DNA of 43,561 nucleotides from Akkermansia sp. (GTDB lineage Bacteria > Verrucomicrobiota > Verrucomicrobiia > Verrucomicrobiales > Akkermansiaceae). The notes under the pieces are model-generated. The model was not told the origin of the DNA, did not search any database, and was given only the letters and a program-made list of their open reading frames with translations. Shown here piece by piece: positions 41,889-43,561 of this stretch. Made by a program: the position numbers and the translations under genes. The stretch spans positions 1 through 43,561 of the forward strand of contig JAFQSQ010000051.1 of assembly GCA_017409465.1 (NCBI GenBank), in the 5' to 3' direction. Numbering within the stretch: the stretch's first letter is position 1; each line of letters opens with the position of its first letter.

Positions 41889-43229
41889 ATGGCAAGAAAA
41901 TCGAGTAATGGCGGTTGTGGTTGTTTATTGATGCTTCTCTTTCTCGGGGGAGGAGGATACTGGGGATATAGTCTTTTTTCAGGTTCTGAGAATCCTACGA
42001 ATCAAATCGATGTTTCCTCTGCGCGACAGGAGCTTTCTACGAAGGAAATAAACCCGAGTAAGGATAATACAGAACAACAAAGAGGGGCGAATGAAGCTTC
42101 TTCTGAGCTGGTTGTGCATCCAAAAATACAATGTGCAGACGATGTGCCCATGCCAGATTCTGAGACAGAACCGATTTCTGCAGATGAAACGCAGTCTGAG
42201 ACGGATTTCGAAGCAGTGTCGATTTCTGTAGATGAAACTCAATCGGAGACGGATTCTGATACAGAATTGCCCCCCGCAGATGAAGCTCAGTTTGAGACAG
42301 GGATATCTATGCCTGAACTGACTCCGACTGTAGAAGAGGATTATGCTCCGGATACATTGAACGGCAAGTGTCTTCTTTGTTCGTATCAGGATGCGGAGAT
42401 GGCCTCTCGTTTGGTGGATGAGGATAGCGATTTTTCTCCCTTTACTCCGATTATCGACAATGGCAAGGGGTACTTCAGTACGGATGTAGGGGATATTCCG
42501 ATGCTGCGCAGGCTTTCCGTATTCACGACTCGCACACTGGATTCTGCGCCCAAGCTGTTGAAGTACTGCCGAACAGACAAGAACACGGCTGAGGTGCAAA
42601 TCATAGCGTTGATGATTCCGGATGCAGAGGCTGCCCAGTCAATATCAAATGTAGTGGCCTCCATTGATTCCCTGTCCATGGAGCAGATTTATGAGGAAAT
42701 TGGACAGTATTTCCTCGATTGTTCCGATTCGTTGAAACTGACCTTTACCGGAAAAAATACGGCAACGGCAGAGGGTGAGTACAGCGCTGGTACGGTGGAG
42801 AATAAGATGCGCGGGCTGAAAGTGCAGTTGGTGGATGGTATGGTGGATGCTGTGTCTCCGGAATCAGCAGAGATCGTAGAAGCTCCTGTGGCTGAGGAAG
42901 ATCGTTCTTCACTTGATCCTCTTATTTCTCGTATGCGAGCTTTACGATGTAGGCAATCTGACTCAGCACTATATCAGAAGCGCTTGCTGACTCTGCTGCC
43001 AATGATTCGGGATGGTGCGGATGTGAATCTTACGCTGCCGGAGACAAAGGGGAACACCGCTTTGCACTATTCTTGTGCCATTGGCAGCCTGAGTATTACC
43101 ACGTGGCTGCTGGAGCACGGCGCCAACCCGAACGCCGTGACGCACAAGGGCGCTACTCCGCTCAAGTGCGTGGGCAGTGATAACCGCGAGGCGATTATCC
43201 GAGTGCTTCGCCAGTACGGTGCGCAGTAA
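41889..43229 (+). CDS. Membrane-anchored acidic protein with C-terminal ankyrin repeats
   Basis: A 446-aa protein. The start at MARKSSNGGCGCLL puts a membrane helix (about 8-30, LLMLLFLGGGGYWGYSLF) near the N-terminus; the ATG 24 bp upstream is less likely. Three imperfect acidic repeats around DETQSETD (about residues 90-130) follow, then a globular middle (PFTPIIDNGKGYFS, NMRGLKVQLVDGMVDA-like) and two ankyrin repeats at the end (KGNTALHYSC, LEHGANPNAVTHKGATPL). The ankyrin part probably binds a protein. It is the last gene of the AT-richer run. A 13-bp-stem hairpin follows. Confidence 0.75.
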   Translation: MARKSSNGGCGCLLMLLFLGGGGYWGYSLFSGSENPTNQIDVSSARQELSTKEINPSKDNTEQQRGANEASSELVVHPKIQCADDVPMPDSETEPISADETQSETDFEAVSISVDETQSETDSDTELPPADEAQFETGISMPELTPTVEEDYAPDTLNGKCLLCSYQDAEMASRLVDEDSDFSPFTPIIDNGKGYFSTDVGDIPMLRRLSVFTTRTLDSAPKLLKYCRTDKNTAEVQIIALMIPDAEAAQSISNVVASIDSLSMEQIYEEIGQYFLDCSDSLKLTFTGKNTATAEGEYSAGTVENKMRGLKVQLVDGMVDAVSPESAEIVEAPVAEEDRSSLDPLISRMRALRCRQSDSALYQKRLLTLLPMIRDGADVNLTLPETKGNTALHYSCAIGSLSITTWLLEHGANPNAVTHKGATPLKCVGSDNREAIIRVLRQYGAQ

Positions 43230-43257
43230 GACGCCGTTCGCACGGGCGTATTTTCGG

Positions 43258-43293
43258 CAGGGCAGCAGGGGAGTATGGTTCCCTGCTGCCCTG
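43258..43293 (+). terminator. Hairpin after the ankyrin gene
   Basis: Perfect 13-bp stem CAGGGCAGCAGGG / CCCTGCTGCCCTG with a 10-nt loop, 28 bp after the stop. No T run follows, but its stability and place at the end of the operon make a terminator likely. Confidence 0.65.
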
Positions 43294-43321
43294 TGTGTTC
43301 ATCATCCCCCTGAAGAGGTGA

Positions 43322-43350
43322 TAAAAAAAGGCAGCCCGAGGGGGGCTGCC
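43322..43350 (-). terminator. Rho-independent terminator of the partial gene
   Basis: Minus strand: stem GGCAGCCC / GGGCTGCC with a 5-nt loop, immediately followed by seven Ts. It lies about 54 bp after the stop of the gene running off the right edge. Confidence 0.85.
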
Positions 43351-43355
43351 ATGAT

Positions 43356-43390
43356 TTGTCCATCGTCCATTTGATTTTGTACTTCCTTAG
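43356..43390. repeat. Dispersed-repeat fragment
   Basis: TTGTCCATCGTCC followed by ATTTGATTTTGTACTT matches the right part of the MITE-like family. It is short and lacks both terminal repeats. Confidence 0.4.
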
Positions 43391-43403
43391 CAATCATCGG
43401 TCG

Positions 43404-43561
43404 TCAATTCGCCTTGAGGGTTTTCTCAGCGATGGCGATGATATCGCCCTCGTGTTTGAGGAGGAGGGGGATATCGGAGCTGACGAAGGCGGCTTCGATC
43501 TTATCGACGCTGGCGCTGAGCTCGTGGCTGGTGGAGACGGCTTCGCCGTTGTTGCTGTTGC
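43404..43561 (-). CDS. Partial CDS, C-terminus only
   Basis: The minus-strand frame is open from the window edge to TGA at 43404-43406. The visible C-terminal ~51 residues are helical and polar (NSNNGEAVSTSHELSASVDK, then IPLLLKHEGDIIAIAEKTLKAN). Not recognised from this fragment. A clear terminator follows, which supports a real gene. Confidence 0.6.
   Translation of the reverse strand, partial: NSNNGEAVSTSHELSASVDKIEAAFVSSDIPLLLKHEGDIIAIAEKTLKAN

Overview
The window is a 43.6 kb chromosomal stretch from a Gram-negative bacterium. The gene content (secreted alpha-2-macroglobulin with thioester, secreted metzincin, ExbB/ExbD with a TPR partner, many short lipoproteins) and protein style suggest a Verrucomicrobiota, Akkermansia-like organism. 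That is recognition, not a database result. No phage, plasmid or CRISPR locus is visible.

Layout. 0-8.5 kb: a small membrane protein, nrdR with an overlapping unknown gene, a minus-strand rpsN / FmdB zinc ribbon / CBS-domain transporter cluster, a GadC-like permease, a 44-aa membrane peptide and a PiT phosphate transporter. 8.6-17 kb: a 265-bp MITE-like element, a secreted metzincin, asd and a prenyl diphosphate synthase, a rhuM-type accessory gene with a near-consensus promoter, tRNA-Pro, tRNA-Phe and polA. 17-24.7 kb: a 1926-aa alpha-2-macroglobulin, a small lipoprotein and alanine racemase. 24.8-32.8 kb: ExbB, ExbD, TPR protein, a class A PBP-like protein whose transpeptidase active site is erased, a second MITE-like element filling an entire intergenic gap, an inositol-phosphatase-family enzyme and RsmB. 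32.8-33.7 kb: an unusual element built of short hairpins separated by the 9-mer GGTGAAGAA / TTCTTCACC, enclosing a four-helix-bundle (S23/IVP-type) gene and followed by a gene-less copy. 33.7-35.7 kb: a Ser/Thr kinase and two neighbouring genes for related DNA-binding-like proteins. 35.8-43.2 kb: a one-direction, visibly AT-richer run of eight envelope genes (lipoprotein, two unknown exported proteins, an LPP20/FlgT-CsgG-like protein, a mini-lipoprotein, SPFH, NfeD, ankyrin protein). The last 158 bases hold the end of an unidentified minus-strand gene.

How it fits together. Envelope genes dominate: proton-driven energisation (ExbBD), peptidoglycan synthesis (alr, GT51), protease defence (A2M) and a membrane-quality SPFH/NfeD pair. 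At least seven genes have a sigma70-like promoter whose -10 box ends 7-9 nt before the start codon, so leaderless translation looks common; several starts were chosen on that basis.

The most interesting object is the hairpin/four-helix element at 32804-33720. It resembles the logic of RAYT/REP systems (a gene between inverted palindromes plus gene-less derivatives), but with a protein family not known to be a transposase. A degenerate relative lies at 23013-23113.
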